This document shows positions 49,112 through 57,972 of a stretch of 64,000 nucleotides of DNA, piece by piece. The position numbers and the translations under genes are program-made. The DNA is from JBDWFY01 sp039976075 (GTDB taxonomy: Bacteria > Pseudomonadota > Alphaproteobacteria > Rhizobiales > Stappiaceae): positions 608,017 through 672,016 of the forward strand of contig JBDWFY010000011.1 in NCBI GenBank assembly GCA_039976075.1, in the 5' to 3' direction. Each line of letters opens with the position of its first letter. Position 1 is the first letter of the stretch. The notes beneath the pieces are model-generated. The model worked only from the letters and a program-made list of their open reading frames with translations, did not search any database and had not been told where the DNA came from.

Positions 49112-50848
49112 ATGAGCGACAATTCAGATTTGAAGCGCACACTCCAGCGCCGCATGGCGGGGCTGAAATCCTATCGCGATGAGTGGGATCCGCTGTTTCG
49201 CGATCTGGCAGCCTATATTGCGCCGGGCCGGGCGCGGTTTTACTCCGGCGAGGGTCGGGGCAAGCGTCTGCGCGGCAAGATCATCGACAGCACCGGCTCG
49301 CGCGCCCACCGCACGCTGCAATCGGGCATGTATACCGGCATTTCCTCACCGGCGCGGCCCTGGTTTCGGCTGACGACAGCGGACCATGATCTGAATGAGT
49401 TTCAGCCGGTGCGGCACTATCTCAATCAGGTCGGCAAACGCATGATGGCGATGTTGGCGGCGAGTAACGTTTATAACGCGCTGCATACCGGCTATGGCGA
49501 TATCGGCCAGTTCGGCGTCATGTGCGCCATTCTGGAAGATGACAGCGTCAGCGTACTGCGCGCCACGCCGCTGGTGATGGGCCAGTACTGGCTGGGGACC
49601 GACGCGCGCGGCAGTGTCGATACGGTGTTCCGGAAAGAAGAAATGACGGTCGAGCAGATCGTCGGGGCGTTTGTCTATCAGGGCGATCCAACCGGCGATC
49701 CGGACTGGAGCGTGGTGTCGGACAGCATCAAGTCACTGTGGGACCGCAACCAGACCGGCACGCGGGTGGAGATATCCCACGCGATTTATCCCCGCACCGA
49801 TCGCGATCCTGAGATGAAGGATGCAAAGAACAAACCGTTTGCCTCGGTTTACTGGGAAGCGCAGTCGACCGATGAGCGGGTGCTCAGGGTCAGTGGCTAT
49901 GACAGTAATCCGATTTTGGCGCCGCGCTGGGATGTGACGGGCAACGATATTTATGCGCGCGGTCCCGGTGAAGTGGCGCTGGGCGATATCAAGCAACTGC
50001 AGGCGCAGCAGCGAGACAAGGGCATGACGATCCAGCTGGCGTACAAGCCGCCCTATAATCTGCCCACCAGCGCGGCCAATACGGCGTTTTCGCTGATGCC
50101 CGGCGCGCGCAACTATATTGACGACCCCGGTGGCGGTATTGCCCGGCCAGCGATTGTTGCACCCGGCGGTGTCGGGGAACTTGTGGCCGATATCCGGGAA
50201 ACGCAGGACCGAATTCAGCAGGCGTTCTTTGCCGATGTGTTTCTGATGATCTCAAACATGGCCGGCATCCAGCCGCGCAATCAGTTCGAGATGGCGGAGC
50301 GCAAGGAAGAAAAGCTGCAGGCGCTGGGACCGGTGCTCGACCGGCTGCATTTCGAACTGCTGCGGCCCGTCATCACCCGTTCCTATTTTGCGATGGAAGC
50401 GGCGGGACGGTTGCCGCCCGCGCCGGAAGAGCTCGACGGTGTGGAGATGAAGATCGACTACATCTCTATTTTGGCGCAGGCGCAAAAAGCCATTGCCACC
50501 AGCGGCATAGAGCGGCTGTGGTCGTTTGCCGGAAGTCTGGCCTCGGCCAAACCGGGTGTGCTCGACAAGCTCGATGAGGATCAGGCGATTGACGAATATG
50601 GCGATAATCTGGGCGTCGCGCCTTCACTGATCCGGTCGGACAAGGATGCGGAGGCAATCCGCCAGGGCAGACAGGAAGAACAGGCACAGGCGCAAATGGC
50701 GCAGCAGATGGCAGCACTGGCACCAGCGGCCAAAGACGGTGCGGCAGCTGCGAAAATGTTGTCCGAAGCGGGTGCCGGGGCCGGTGAAGAAGGCGGCGAG
50801 GGAACACGTGTTGCCGATCTTGCGGCGCAATTGGGTCTTACAGGTTGA
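49112..50848 (+). CDS. Portal (head-tail connector) protein
   Basis: A 578-residue podoviral portal of the T7 gp8-like type. Family landmarks: RDLAAYIAPGRARFYSGEG near residue 35, SRAHRTLQSGMYTGISSPAR at about 65, NVYNALHTGYGDIGQFG at about 125, and NQFEMAERKEEKLQALGPVL at about 390. It ends in an Ala/Gln-rich, low-complexity tail (QAQMAQQMAALAPAAKDGAA). Twelve copies would form the ring at the prohead vertex to which the terminase docks and the tail tubular proteins attach. Confidence 0.92.
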   Translation: MSDNSDLKRTLQRRMAGLKSYRDEWDPLFRDLAAYIAPGRARFYSGEGRGKRLRGKIIDSTGSRAHRTLQSGMYTGISSPARPWFRLTTADHDLNEFQPVRHYLNQVGKRMMAMLAASNVYNALHTGYGDIGQFGVMCAILEDDSVSVLRATPLVMGQYWLGTDARGSVDTVFRKEEMTVEQIVGAFVYQGDPTGDPDWSVVSDSIKSLWDRNQTGTRVEISHAIYPRTDRDPEMKDAKNKPFASVYWEAQSTDERVLRVSGYDSNPILAPRWDVTGNDIYARGPGEVALGDIKQLQAQQRDKGMTIQLAYKPPYNLPTSAANTAFSLMPGARNYIDDPGGGIARPAIVAPGGVGELVADIRETQDRIQQAFFADVFLMISNMAGIQPRNQFEMAERKEEKLQALGPVLDRLHFELLRPVITRSYFAMEAAGRLPPAPEELDGVEMKIDYISILAQAQKAIATSGIERLWSFAGSLASAKPGVLDKLDEDQAIDEYGDNLGVAPSLIRSDKDAEAIRQGRQEEQAQAQMAQQMAALAPAAKDGAAAAKMLSEAGAGAGEEGGEGTRVADLAAQLGLTG

Positions 50849-50895
50849 GCTGGCTTGAAATGACATCAAGGGTTGAACTGAATTCTGGAGCCAAG

Positions 50896-51240
50896 ATGAA
50901 CGAAGAAGAGCAGCAAAAGCAGGATGCTCAGGCGCGGGAAGATCTCAAGCGCGATATGGCCGAGCTTTTGAAGACACCGTTCGGGCGCAATGTTTTGTGG
51001 CAGGTGCTGCACAAGTGCCATGTCTACGGCACGAGCTATGGCGCAGACGGCCATTCGGCTTTTACCGACGGTCGGCGCTTTATCGGCGTGCAGTTGATTG
51101 CGGCGATCCAGCAAGTCAGCCCGACGGCCTATGCGGATCTCCTGCGAGAAATGACGCTGCGCGATTACGAGCGTGCGCAGGCAGCGAAAAGCGCTGCGGG
51201 AGAAGAAACGGACGATAACACAGGGGAGGGCGCACAGTGA
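50896..51240 (+). CDS. Bbp19-like phage protein
   Basis: A 114-residue protein starting at the ATG at 50896 after CTGGAG. The core FGRNVLWQVLHKCHVYGTSY then GRRFIGVQLIAAIQQVSP and YADLLREMTLRDYERAQ matches the Bbp19-like protein of Bordetella phage BPP-1 and relatives. It lies between portal and scaffold genes as in those phages. Function not established; presumably a virion or assembly accessory. Its stop overlaps the next start (TGATG). Confidence 0.8.
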   Translation: MNEEEQQKQDAQAREDLKRDMAELLKTPFGRNVLWQVLHKCHVYGTSYGADGHSAFTDGRRFIGVQLIAAIQQVSPTAYADLLREMTLRDYERAQAAKSAAGEETDDNTGEGAQ

Positions 51241-51983
51241 TGGTTGCCGATGTAATTGCCAGATCGCCGATACGGCCTGTTGGCCGGGATGCGCCAAAGC
51301 GGCTGTTTGCGGAGAGCGACGAGGCTTTTGATGTGCTGTCTGCCACAAGCCTGAATTTCTGGGGCAAGCACGATGATATCCTGACTGAAACGGTCGGGCC
51401 GGATCTGTTCGTGACGCAGTTCAACGACAAATCCGGAAACGGCCACGATATGCCCTCGCGGGTCGGCGCCAGCTCAACCGGAAAGCGCGCGCGTTATCAG
51501 GCTTCGAACGTCGATGCCAACAATCGACCGACGGTGCTGTGGACCGACAACCTCAACAAGGAGGTCTACTGGAACACCACGACAGGTTTTGATGTCAAGG
51601 AAGTGGTGGCGGTGATGGCCTGGGTCAGCATCTCCGGCAACAGCACGTTTCCGCGCGACGTACAATTGTTCGCAACGACCGGCAATCAGTTCCCGATCCG
51701 GTTCACCCAAAATGCGGCGACCCTCAACGCGGCTTCGGACGTGCCGACGGTGTCGATCAATGGCGGTCCGCAGACCAGCACCCTATTGCCTCTGACATTG
51801 TCAGTGTGCCGGTTTACCTATCCAGCGGTCCGGAACGGGTTCTGGTCGTTTGGCGGGCAGCCGGGCGCTGACACACCGGGGTGGCAGGGGCCGATATCGG
51901 AATTGCTGGTGTTCTCCCAGGACATGTCGGCGAGTTACTGGAACGGCCTGCTGGCGCACCTGACAACACAATACGGAATTTAG
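51240..51983 (+). CDS. Concanavalin/LamG-like phage protein
   Basis: A 247-residue protein. It has the FNDKSGNGHDMPSRVGASST segment and the C-terminal pattern GWQGPISELLVFSQDMSASY, which are typical of concanavalin-A-like (LamG/laminin) lectin domains on phage decorations. About residues 60-245 would form this beta-sandwich. Within a podovirus module this is an unusual place for a lectin: it may decorate the capsid or bind host surface glycans. It overlaps the Bbp19-like gene by one base. Confidence 0.65.
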   Translation: MVADVIARSPIRPVGRDAPKRLFAESDEAFDVLSATSLNFWGKHDDILTETVGPDLFVTQFNDKSGNGHDMPSRVGASSTGKRARYQASNVDANNRPTVLWTDNLNKEVYWNTTTGFDVKEVVAVMAWVSISGNSTFPRDVQLFATTGNQFPIRFTQNAATLNAASDVPTVSINGGPQTSTLLPLTLSVCRFTYPAVRNGFWSFGGQPGADTPGWQGPISELLVFSQDMSASYWNGLLAHLTTQYGI

Positions 51984-52012
51984 AAATCCAACAGCATCAG
52001 GAGAAGTCAGTC

Positions 52013-52258
52013 ATGATTGAAGGACAATTCACTGCCACCGGCACCAGCCCGGAGGTGCAGGCGACGGAAATCGATCTGTCGGTTTCCGGCACGTTTGTCG
52101 GCAGCATCGCCGTGCAGCGGAAAATCGGCGACAGCTGGCGCACGGTCGAGGAAATTACGGCGGCCAATGAGCGCGTCTTCAAAAATGCCCAGGCGCGGGG
52201 CTTCCGTCTGGAATGCACCGCCCACACATCAGGAACGATTGACTATGCCTATGGATGA
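52013..52258 (+). CDS. Small beta-rich phage protein
   Basis: An 81-residue protein starting at the ATG at 52013 after AGGAGAAG. MIEGQFTATGTSPEVQATEI and VSGTFVGSIAVQRKIGDSWR then CTAHTSGTIDYAYG suggest a small immunoglobulin-like or jelly-roll beta sandwich, a type often found as phage decoration or adhesion module. It overlaps the scaffold gene by 14 bp. Confidence 0.65.
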   Translation: MIEGQFTATGTSPEVQATEIDLSVSGTFVGSIAVQRKIGDSWRTVEEITAANERVFKNAQARGFRLECTAHTSGTIDYAYG

Positions 52259-52946
52259 TCTCTCTCAGACCGAAACCGGAAGCGACCAGGCTGCTGCGCC
52301 GCGAGAGGGTGAAGCAGGCAAAGAGGCTGCGCTTTCTGATGTAAGCAGTGTTGCGAATAACGCATCAAGTGGTGGAAAAGATGGCGAAAACACCAATGAG
52401 CAGGGTGGCAAATCCGTTCTGACCCGCTCCTCCGAGGACAACGGTGAGGGCGAGGGGCAGGGCTCTACTGAGGTGCCCGAAGCCTACGAAGTCACGCTGC
52501 CCGAGGGGGCGGAACTCGACCAGGCAGCGCTGGAACGATTTTCCCCTGCCTTCAAGGAACTGAACCTGAGCAACGAGCAGGTACAGAAGCTGGCGGATCT
52601 GCGGCTGGAAGAGCAGCAGGCCCAGGCCCAGCAATGGGCCGATACGAGACAGTCCTGGGTCAAACAGGGCGAAAAAGACGTTGAGATCGGCGGAGACAAA
52701 TACAGGCACTCCGTCGCGACGGCGCAATCGGCAATCGGACAGTTTGCCGATGCCGAGGTCGTGCAGTTCCTCGAGGACAGCGGCCTTGGTGACCACCCGG
52801 CGATGCTTCGCATGTTCCATCGCATCGGCGCGGCAATGACTGACGACTCTCTCGTGACCGCCCGGGGCGGCATGGGGGACGAGCGGCCATCCGCCAAGCT
52901 TAACCGCTTGTACCCAACCATGAACCCAAGCACGAACAAGGGCTGA
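52245..52946 (+). CDS. Capsid assembly scaffolding protein
   Basis: A 233-residue protein (ATG at 52245 or 52251). The N-terminal 85 residues are acidic and low-complexity, then a coiled-coil helix (LSNEQVQKLADLRLEEQQAQ) and the scaffold pattern EVVQFLEDSGLGDHPAMLRM. This fits the scaffolding proteins encoded directly upstream of the major capsid gene in T7-like and BPP-1-like phages. It would direct prohead assembly and leave before packaging. The position immediately before the capsid gene (3 bp gap) supports the call. Confidence 0.85.
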   Translation: MPMDDLSQTETGSDQAAAPREGEAGKEAALSDVSSVANNASSGGKDGENTNEQGGKSVLTRSSEDNGEGEGQGSTEVPEAYEVTLPEGAELDQAALERFSPAFKELNLSNEQVQKLADLRLEEQQAQAQQWADTRQSWVKQGEKDVEIGGDKYRHSVATAQSAIGQFADAEVVQFLEDSGLGDHPAMLRMFHRIGAAMTDDSLVTARGGMGDERPSAKLNRLYPTMNPSTNKG

Positions 52947-52949
52947 TAA

Positions 52950-53957
52950 ATGGCTACCCTATCGGTAAAGAACCCGACCCTGATGGACCTGGCGACCGCT
53001 ATGGATCCTAATGGCAATGTTGCGGATGTCGTTGAAATCCTCTCGGAGGAAAACGAGATCCTGGAAGATATGACCTGGCTTGAGGGCAACCTGCCCACCG
53101 GCCACACCGGCACCGTTCGGACCGGTATTCCCGAGCCGACCTGGCGCAAGATGTATGGCGGCGTGCAGCCGAATAAATCGAGCTACGCCAAGATCACCGA
53201 CAATTGCGGCATGCTGGAAGCCTACGCGGAAGTCGACAAGGCGCTGGCGGACCTGAACGGCAATTCCCAGGCGTTTCGTCTGCAGGAAGATCGCGCTCAT
53301 ATCGAGGGCCTCAACCAGGAAATCGCCGAAACGCTGTTTCTTGGCAATGAAGCCACCGAGCCGGAATCCTTCACCGGCTTTGCACCCCGCTTCAATACGC
53401 TCAGCGGTGCCAACAACAGCGAGAACGTCATTGATGGCGGTGCGGCTGGCGGACAGACGGACTGTGCCTCGATCTGGCTGATCGTCTGGTCACCCCAGAC
53501 GGTGCACGGCATTGTGCCCAAGGGCTCCAAGGCGGGCTTGCAGATGCATGATCTGGGCGAAGTCACGATTGAAAATGTCGATGGCAATGGCGGTCGGATG
53601 CAGGCCTACCGGACGCATTATCGCTGGGATGCCGGCTTGCATGTCCGTGACTGGCGCTATGTGGTGCGCATTGCCAATATCGACCGCTCGACGCTGACCA
53701 AGGATGCCTCTGCCGGTGCGGATCTGATCGACCTGATGACCTCTGCCGAAGAGCGGCTTCCCAACATCCGCATGGGTCGTCCGGCCTGGTACATGGACCG
53801 CGACATCCGGGCGTGGTTGCGCAAACAGCGCACCAACAAGACGCTCAATGCCACCATCACCGAAGACAAGGTTGCCGGTCGCCGGGTCGTTGCGTTCAAC
53901 GACATTCCGGTGCGCCGTGTCGACAAGCTGTCAGCGGATGAAGCGCGGATTTCCTGA
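52950..53957 (+). CDS. Major capsid protein (BPP-1-like)
   Basis: A 335-residue capsid protein of the HK97 fold as in Bordetella phage BPP-1. Landmarks: PTLMDLATAMDPNGNVADVV near the start (N-arm), ILEDMTWLEGNLPTGHTGTV at about 40, TLFLGNEATEPESFTGFAPR at about 125 and RRVVAFNDIPVRRVDKLSAD near the end. Length and order match the family. It is followed by the cement protein gene, as in BPP-1. Confidence 0.9.
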   Translation: MATLSVKNPTLMDLATAMDPNGNVADVVEILSEENEILEDMTWLEGNLPTGHTGTVRTGIPEPTWRKMYGGVQPNKSSYAKITDNCGMLEAYAEVDKALADLNGNSQAFRLQEDRAHIEGLNQEIAETLFLGNEATEPESFTGFAPRFNTLSGANNSENVIDGGAAGGQTDCASIWLIVWSPQTVHGIVPKGSKAGLQMHDLGEVTIENVDGNGGRMQAYRTHYRWDAGLHVRDWRYVVRIANIDRSTLTKDASAGADLIDLMTSAEERLPNIRMGRPAWYMDRDIRAWLRKQRTNKTLNATITEDKVAGRRVVAFNDIPVRRVDKLSADEARIS

Positions 53958-54027
53958 TCGCAAACCCTGGAATTGATCTGACCGGCGGCGGGCCTGCCGG
54001 TCACCCTCACAGCTAAGGACTCTACAA

Positions 54028-54480
54028 ATGATTTTGGATGAACGACTTGAATTTGCCGACGCGGAGTCGGTGACAGGTGGCACCGGCACCAGCTTGGTGG
54101 GCGATGTTGTCGATCTGGAAACGGCGCGCAATATCGGCGTTGAAACCAGCCTCTATCTGGTGATCTCGGTTGACGGGGCGGTCGATAGCGCCGGCAACGG
54201 TGCGGCCATCGAGTTTGCGCTGGTCTCAGATGCAGCCGAGGCGATCTCAACGGATGGGTCTGCGACGGAGCATGCGTCAACGGGGGCGATTGCCCAGGCG
54301 GATCTTGCGGCGGGAAGCCAGTTCTCGCTGGCGGTGCCTCAGGGGCTGACCAATGCCTATGAGCAGTATCTGGGCGTGCTTGCCACCATCTCCGGCGAGG
54401 CGGTGACGGCAGGAACCGTCAACGCGTTCCTGACACCGCATCCGTCGGCCAACACGATCTATCCCGAAGGACAGAACTGA
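54028..54480 (+). CDS. Bbp16-like capsid cement protein
   Basis: A 150-residue capsid decoration protein. MILDERLEFADAESVTGGTG, then LYLVISVDGAVDSAGNGAAI and a C-terminal EQYLGVLATISGEAVTAGTV match the Bbp16-type cement protein of BPP-1, which stabilises the capsid after maturation. The gene follows the major capsid gene. The start ATG at 54028 is preceded by AAGGA. Confidence 0.85.
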   Translation: MILDERLEFADAESVTGGTGTSLVGDVVDLETARNIGVETSLYLVISVDGAVDSAGNGAAIEFALVSDAAEAISTDGSATEHASTGAIAQADLAAGSQFSLAVPQGLTNAYEQYLGVLATISGEAVTAGTVNAFLTPHPSANTIYPEGQN

Positions 54481-54493
54481 TTTGGCTGACATC

Positions 54494-54601
54494 TAACGCG
54501 TATCCCGCAAAAGTTGTGCGACTTTTGCGACAAGGATTCGTGAAAGAAAACAAAGGCCTGGAGCATTTCGCGCGATCAATAATCGCAAGATTTTCTCCAG
54601 G
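54494..54601 (-). repeat. Composite palindromic intergenic repeat, copy 6, inside the virion operon
   Basis: AACGCGTATCCCGCAAAAGT...ACTTTTGCGACAAGGAT, the CAAAGGCCTGG linker, then CGCGATCAATAATCGC. It is a member of the chromosomal repeat family, here between the cement protein gene and the next structural gene. Its presence shows that a host-type repeat has entered phage DNA, or that the family spreads beyond the core chromosome. Confidence 0.75.
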
Positions 54602-54603
54602 TA

Positions 54604-54626
54604 AGCGCCTACGGGCGCTCGTTTTT
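54604..54626 (+). terminator. Terminator with UACG tetraloop between capsid and tail genes
   Basis: AGCGCC-TACG-GGCGCT followed by CGTTTTT. The C(UACG)G loop belongs to the extra-stable UNCG class. It sits after the capsid cement gene and before the tail genes, as the T7 early/late terminator T-phi sits after the major capsid gene, and would lower tail-gene transcript levels relative to capsid. Confidence 0.8.
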
Positions 54627-54653
54627 CCCTGAAATCAATTGGAGAAACCGGCC

Positions 54654-55049
54654 ATGCTGGTGAAGTTGAAAAAGACCTGGCTGACGCCCAAGGGCCGGTT
54701 TCGTGCCCATGAAAATGGCGTACCTGTTCCGGACGATCTGTTCGACATTTTGCCCTCGGGCTCTGTGGTGCTGAAAGCGCCGGTAGGCCGGGAAAACGAT
54801 GTCGATGTCAAAGGGACGCCGATCCGTAACAAGGCCAAGGCGGCGAAGGTGACGGCAGCCAATGCGGCGCTGGCCCGGGTGATGATCAACGACAAGCTGG
54901 GCAAACCGGTCGATCCGACCAGGGCGATGCAGCCCGACCCCCCTCAGGCGCAGCCTGTGGTGAGCGCAACCCTTGCCGAGCCGATTCACGCCAAGGCGCG
55001 CCCGGCACCGGAGCCAAGAAGCCCGCGAGGCAGCAAAACCGCCAAATAG
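54654..55049 (+). CDS. Phage hypothetical protein
   Basis: A 131-residue protein starting at the ATG at 54654 after TTGGAGAAACC. The N-terminal MLVKLKKTWLTPKGRFRAHE and LPSGSVVLKAPVGRE suggest a small beta fold; the C-terminal 50 residues are Pro/Ala-rich and end basic (PRGSKTAK). It has the position of small genes between cement and tail tubular proteins in BPP-1-like phages. Function unknown. Confidence 0.65.
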   Translation: MLVKLKKTWLTPKGRFRAHENGVPVPDDLFDILPSGSVVLKAPVGRENDVDVKGTPIRNKAKAAKVTAANAALARVMINDKLGKPVDPTRAMQPDPPQAQPVVSATLAEPIHAKARPAPEPRSPRGSKTAK

Positions 55050-55088
55050 TTCCCGCCGGACTTCCGGCTCTTATTCAAGCGAGAACCC

Positions 55089-55667
55089 ATGACCAGTGCC
55101 GTTGAAATCTGCAATCTTGCCCTGTCGGAGTTGCATGCCGCGTCGATCTCCTCGCTCGATGAAGCGAGTAAGGAAAGCCGCGCCTGCAAGCGATGGTATG
55201 ACCGCACGCGAAAAGCCGTTCTGGCCTCCTCTGAATGGTCCTTTGCCGGCGCATTCTCGGTGCTGGCGGAGCTGACAAACGATCGCGACGGCGAGTGGGG
55301 CTATAAATATCAGGTGCCCAATTCCATCATAAAGATCAGGCATTTGAGCGCGCTCGGCGCGCTCGAGGATGATCTGGCCATTCCCTATCAGATCCTGGGC
55401 GAGGCGATCTATGCCGACCATGAGGGACTGGCGGCGGTCTACACCGCCGACATTGAAGATCCGACCAAGTTTCACGAACCGTTCGTTAATGCGCTGGCCT
55501 CAAGCCTCCAGGCCCGGCTGGCGCTGCCGGTAACGGGTGATCGCTCGCTCCGGCAGGATGCTCTGCTTGATGCCCAGCGGCTGCTGGCCCAGGCGATCAC
55601 GTTCGATCAGGGGCAGTCGCTTCAGGCGACATTCTCCCCGTCCGATTATCTGACAGCGAGGGACTGA
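55089..55667 (+). CDS. Tail tubular protein A-like
   Basis: A 192-residue protein in the position of T7 gp11/BPP-1 Bbp14. The opening VEICNLALSELHAASISSLD and the KRWYDRTRKAVLASSEWSFA helices, followed by YQVPNSIIKIRHLSALG, are characteristic of tail tubular A proteins, which bridge the portal and the nozzle. The stop overlaps the next start by one base (TGATG). Confidence 0.85.
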   Translation: MTSAVEICNLALSELHAASISSLDEASKESRACKRWYDRTRKAVLASSEWSFAGAFSVLAELTNDRDGEWGYKYQVPNSIIKIRHLSALGALEDDLAIPYQILGEAIYADHEGLAAVYTADIEDPTKFHEPFVNALASSLQARLALPVTGDRSLRQDALLDAQRLLAQAITFDQGQSLQATFSPSDYLTARD

Positions 55668-57961
55668 TGGTTCTCCTGAGAACACTGCAACCTTCTTTTA
55701 CGGCCGGAGAGCTTTCGCCAGCGCTATATGCGCGCACCGATCTGGCGAAATATCAGACCGGGCTGAAAACGGGGCTCAACATTTTCATCCATCCCCATGG
55801 CGGGGTGTCCAACCGCGCTGGGCTGGAATTTTGCTGTGCGGTGGCCGACAGCGCCAGCGCGGTCAAGCTGGTGGATTTCCAGTTCAACACCGAGCAGACC
55901 TACGTGCTGGAATTCGGTGATCAGACCGTGCGGGTGATCAAAGATGGCGCGCAGGTGCTCGATAGCGCCAAGACCGGCACGATCACCGCGATATCTCAGG
56001 CCAGCCCCGGCGTTGTCACCATCACCGGCCATCCGTTCGCCGATGGCGATGAAATTTACCTCGCAACCATTTCGGGCATGGTGGAGCTGAATGGCCGCAA
56101 TTTCCGCGTTGCGAACGCCACGGCCAACAGCTTCACGCTGGTCGATCGGTGGGGCACGGATGTCGATACCACCTCTTATGGAGCCTATCTGTCGGACGGA
56201 CAGGCCGATGCGGTCTATCAGATCGCCAGTCCCTATCCGGCGGCGGCGCTGGAAAACCTGACCTATGTGCAGGAAGCGGACGTGATGTATTTCTGCCACG
56301 AGGACTTTGCGATCAGGAAACTGGGCCGCACCGGCGATGACAGCTGGACGTTCTCGCAGCCCGATTTCACGCCCGATATGACTGCGCCGGTCAATGTCGC
56401 AGCGGCAAGAGCCAGCGGGTCCGGCTCGACCCAGTATCGCTATGTGGTCTCGGCGATTGACGAGGACACGGGCGAGGAAAGCCTGCCCTCCGCCGAGGCA
56501 TCGGTGACGAATAATCTGCTGATCGCAGGCTACAAGAACACGATCAGCTGGGATGCGGTTACAGGCGCCTCACGCTACATCGTCTATAAATATGACAGCG
56601 GCGTTTTCGGCTATATCGGCGGGGCGGACGGCACGACGCTGATTGATGAAAACATCACCGCCGATCTGGCCGATACACCGCAGCAGGCGCGCAATCCGTT
56701 TGACGGGCCGGGCAAATATCCCCGCTGCGCCACCTTCTTCGAGCAGCGCCTTGGCTTTGCCTCCACAAAAGAAGATCCGCAGGCTGTATGGTTTTCCCAG
56801 TCGGCCAACTATGAGAATTTCGGCATTTCATCGCCTGCCAAGGCATCGGATGCCATCACCTTCCGCCTTAGGGCACGGCAGGTCAATCAGGTCCGCTCGA
56901 TGGTGCCCTCGCGCACGCTGCTGCTGCTCACATCCGGTGCCACCTGGACGGTAACCGGCGGCGCGGAGGAGGGCTATCTGACGCCGTCCAACCCGATCAT
57001 CCGGCCCCAGCTTTATCGCGGCACTTCCACCGTGCAACCGCTGCTGGTGGGCAACGTCATGCTGTTCCCGCTCGCACGGGGCGGCATCATCAACGACATG
57101 TCCTATCAGTTCACCGAAGACGGCTATGTCGATAACGACCTGACGGTGCTCTCCCGGCATCTGTTTGACAATAAAGAGGTCAAGGCCTGGGGCTACGCCC
57201 AGGCGCCCTGGTCGATGGTCTGGGTGGTGATGAATGACGGCTCGCTGCTGTCGATGACCTATCTCAGAAAGCACGAGATCTGGGGATGGACGCGACACGA
57301 GACCGGCGGCTTCGTTGAAGACGTCACCGTGATTGACGAGGACGACGAGGACGTGCCGTATTTTCTGGTCCGTCGCACCATCAACGGCCAGAGCAAACGC
57401 TATATCGAGCGGCTGCATTCGCGCGCCTTCACCGATGTGGAAGATGCGTTTTTCGTCGATAGCGGCCTGACCTATGACGGCACCCCGGCGGATGAGCTGT
57501 CCGGCCTTGAGCATCTGGAAGGCGAGCCCGTGGTGGCGCTGGCCGACGGCAATGTGGTGCAGAACCTCACCGTGACGGGCGGCTTGATCACCCTGCCATA
57601 TGAAGCGGGCAAAATTCACGTCGGCAGGCAGATGATTGCCGACATCGAAACCCTGCCGCTGGATATCGGTCCGGTGCAGGGCATCGGCACCATTCAGGGG
57701 CGGCTGAGAACCGTGCCGGACATTCACATGCGGGTGGAAAACAGCCGCGGCCTGTTTGTCGGCCCGGACTTTGACAATCTCAACGAATGGAAGCAGCGCC
57801 AGACGGAGCATTATGGCGAGCCGATCGATCTTTATACCGGCCTGATGCGCATTGCGCCCGAGCCGGTGTGGGACGATGAGGGCACGCTCTGCGTTCGCCA
57901 GTCCTATCCGCTGCCGATGACGGTGCTTTCCATCATGCCCGATCTGGTTTCAGGCGGATGA
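55667..57961 (+). CDS. Tail tubular protein B/nozzle-like
   Basis: A 764-residue protein in the position of T7 gp12/BPP-1 Bbp13. It opens LQPSFTAGELSPALYARTDL then YQTGLKTGLNIFIHPHGGVS, the typical start of nozzle-type tail tubes, and ends in beta-rich repeats. Internal repeats with fibronectin-like AARASGSGSTQYRYVVSAID at about 250 are visible. It forms the tube tip that contacts tail fibres. No tail-fibre gene follows in the window. Confidence 0.88.
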   Translation: MVLLRTLQPSFTAGELSPALYARTDLAKYQTGLKTGLNIFIHPHGGVSNRAGLEFCCAVADSASAVKLVDFQFNTEQTYVLEFGDQTVRVIKDGAQVLDSAKTGTITAISQASPGVVTITGHPFADGDEIYLATISGMVELNGRNFRVANATANSFTLVDRWGTDVDTTSYGAYLSDGQADAVYQIASPYPAAALENLTYVQEADVMYFCHEDFAIRKLGRTGDDSWTFSQPDFTPDMTAPVNVAAARASGSGSTQYRYVVSAIDEDTGEESLPSAEASVTNNLLIAGYKNTISWDAVTGASRYIVYKYDSGVFGYIGGADGTTLIDENITADLADTPQQARNPFDGPGKYPRCATFFEQRLGFASTKEDPQAVWFSQSANYENFGISSPAKASDAITFRLRARQVNQVRSMVPSRTLLLLTSGATWTVTGGAEEGYLTPSNPIIRPQLYRGTSTVQPLLVGNVMLFPLARGGIINDMSYQFTEDGYVDNDLTVLSRHLFDNKEVKAWGYAQAPWSMVWVVMNDGSLLSMTYLRKHEIWGWTRHETGGFVEDVTVIDEDDEDVPYFLVRRTINGQSKRYIERLHSRAFTDVEDAFFVDSGLTYDGTPADELSGLEHLEGEPVVALADGNVVQNLTVTGGLITLPYEAGKIHVGRQMIADIETLPLDIGPVQGIGTIQGRLRTVPDIHMRVENSRGLFVGPDFDNLNEWKQRQTEHYGEPIDLYTGLMRIAPEPVWDDEGTLCVRQSYPLPMTVLSIMPDLVSGG

Positions 57962-57972
57962 GGGAGGGCCGG

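Noticed and set aside
56828..57811. Minus-strand ORF of 327 codons in the nozzle gene
   Set aside because: Shadow of the tail tubular B gene; His/Gln/Arg-rich product and no ribosome site.
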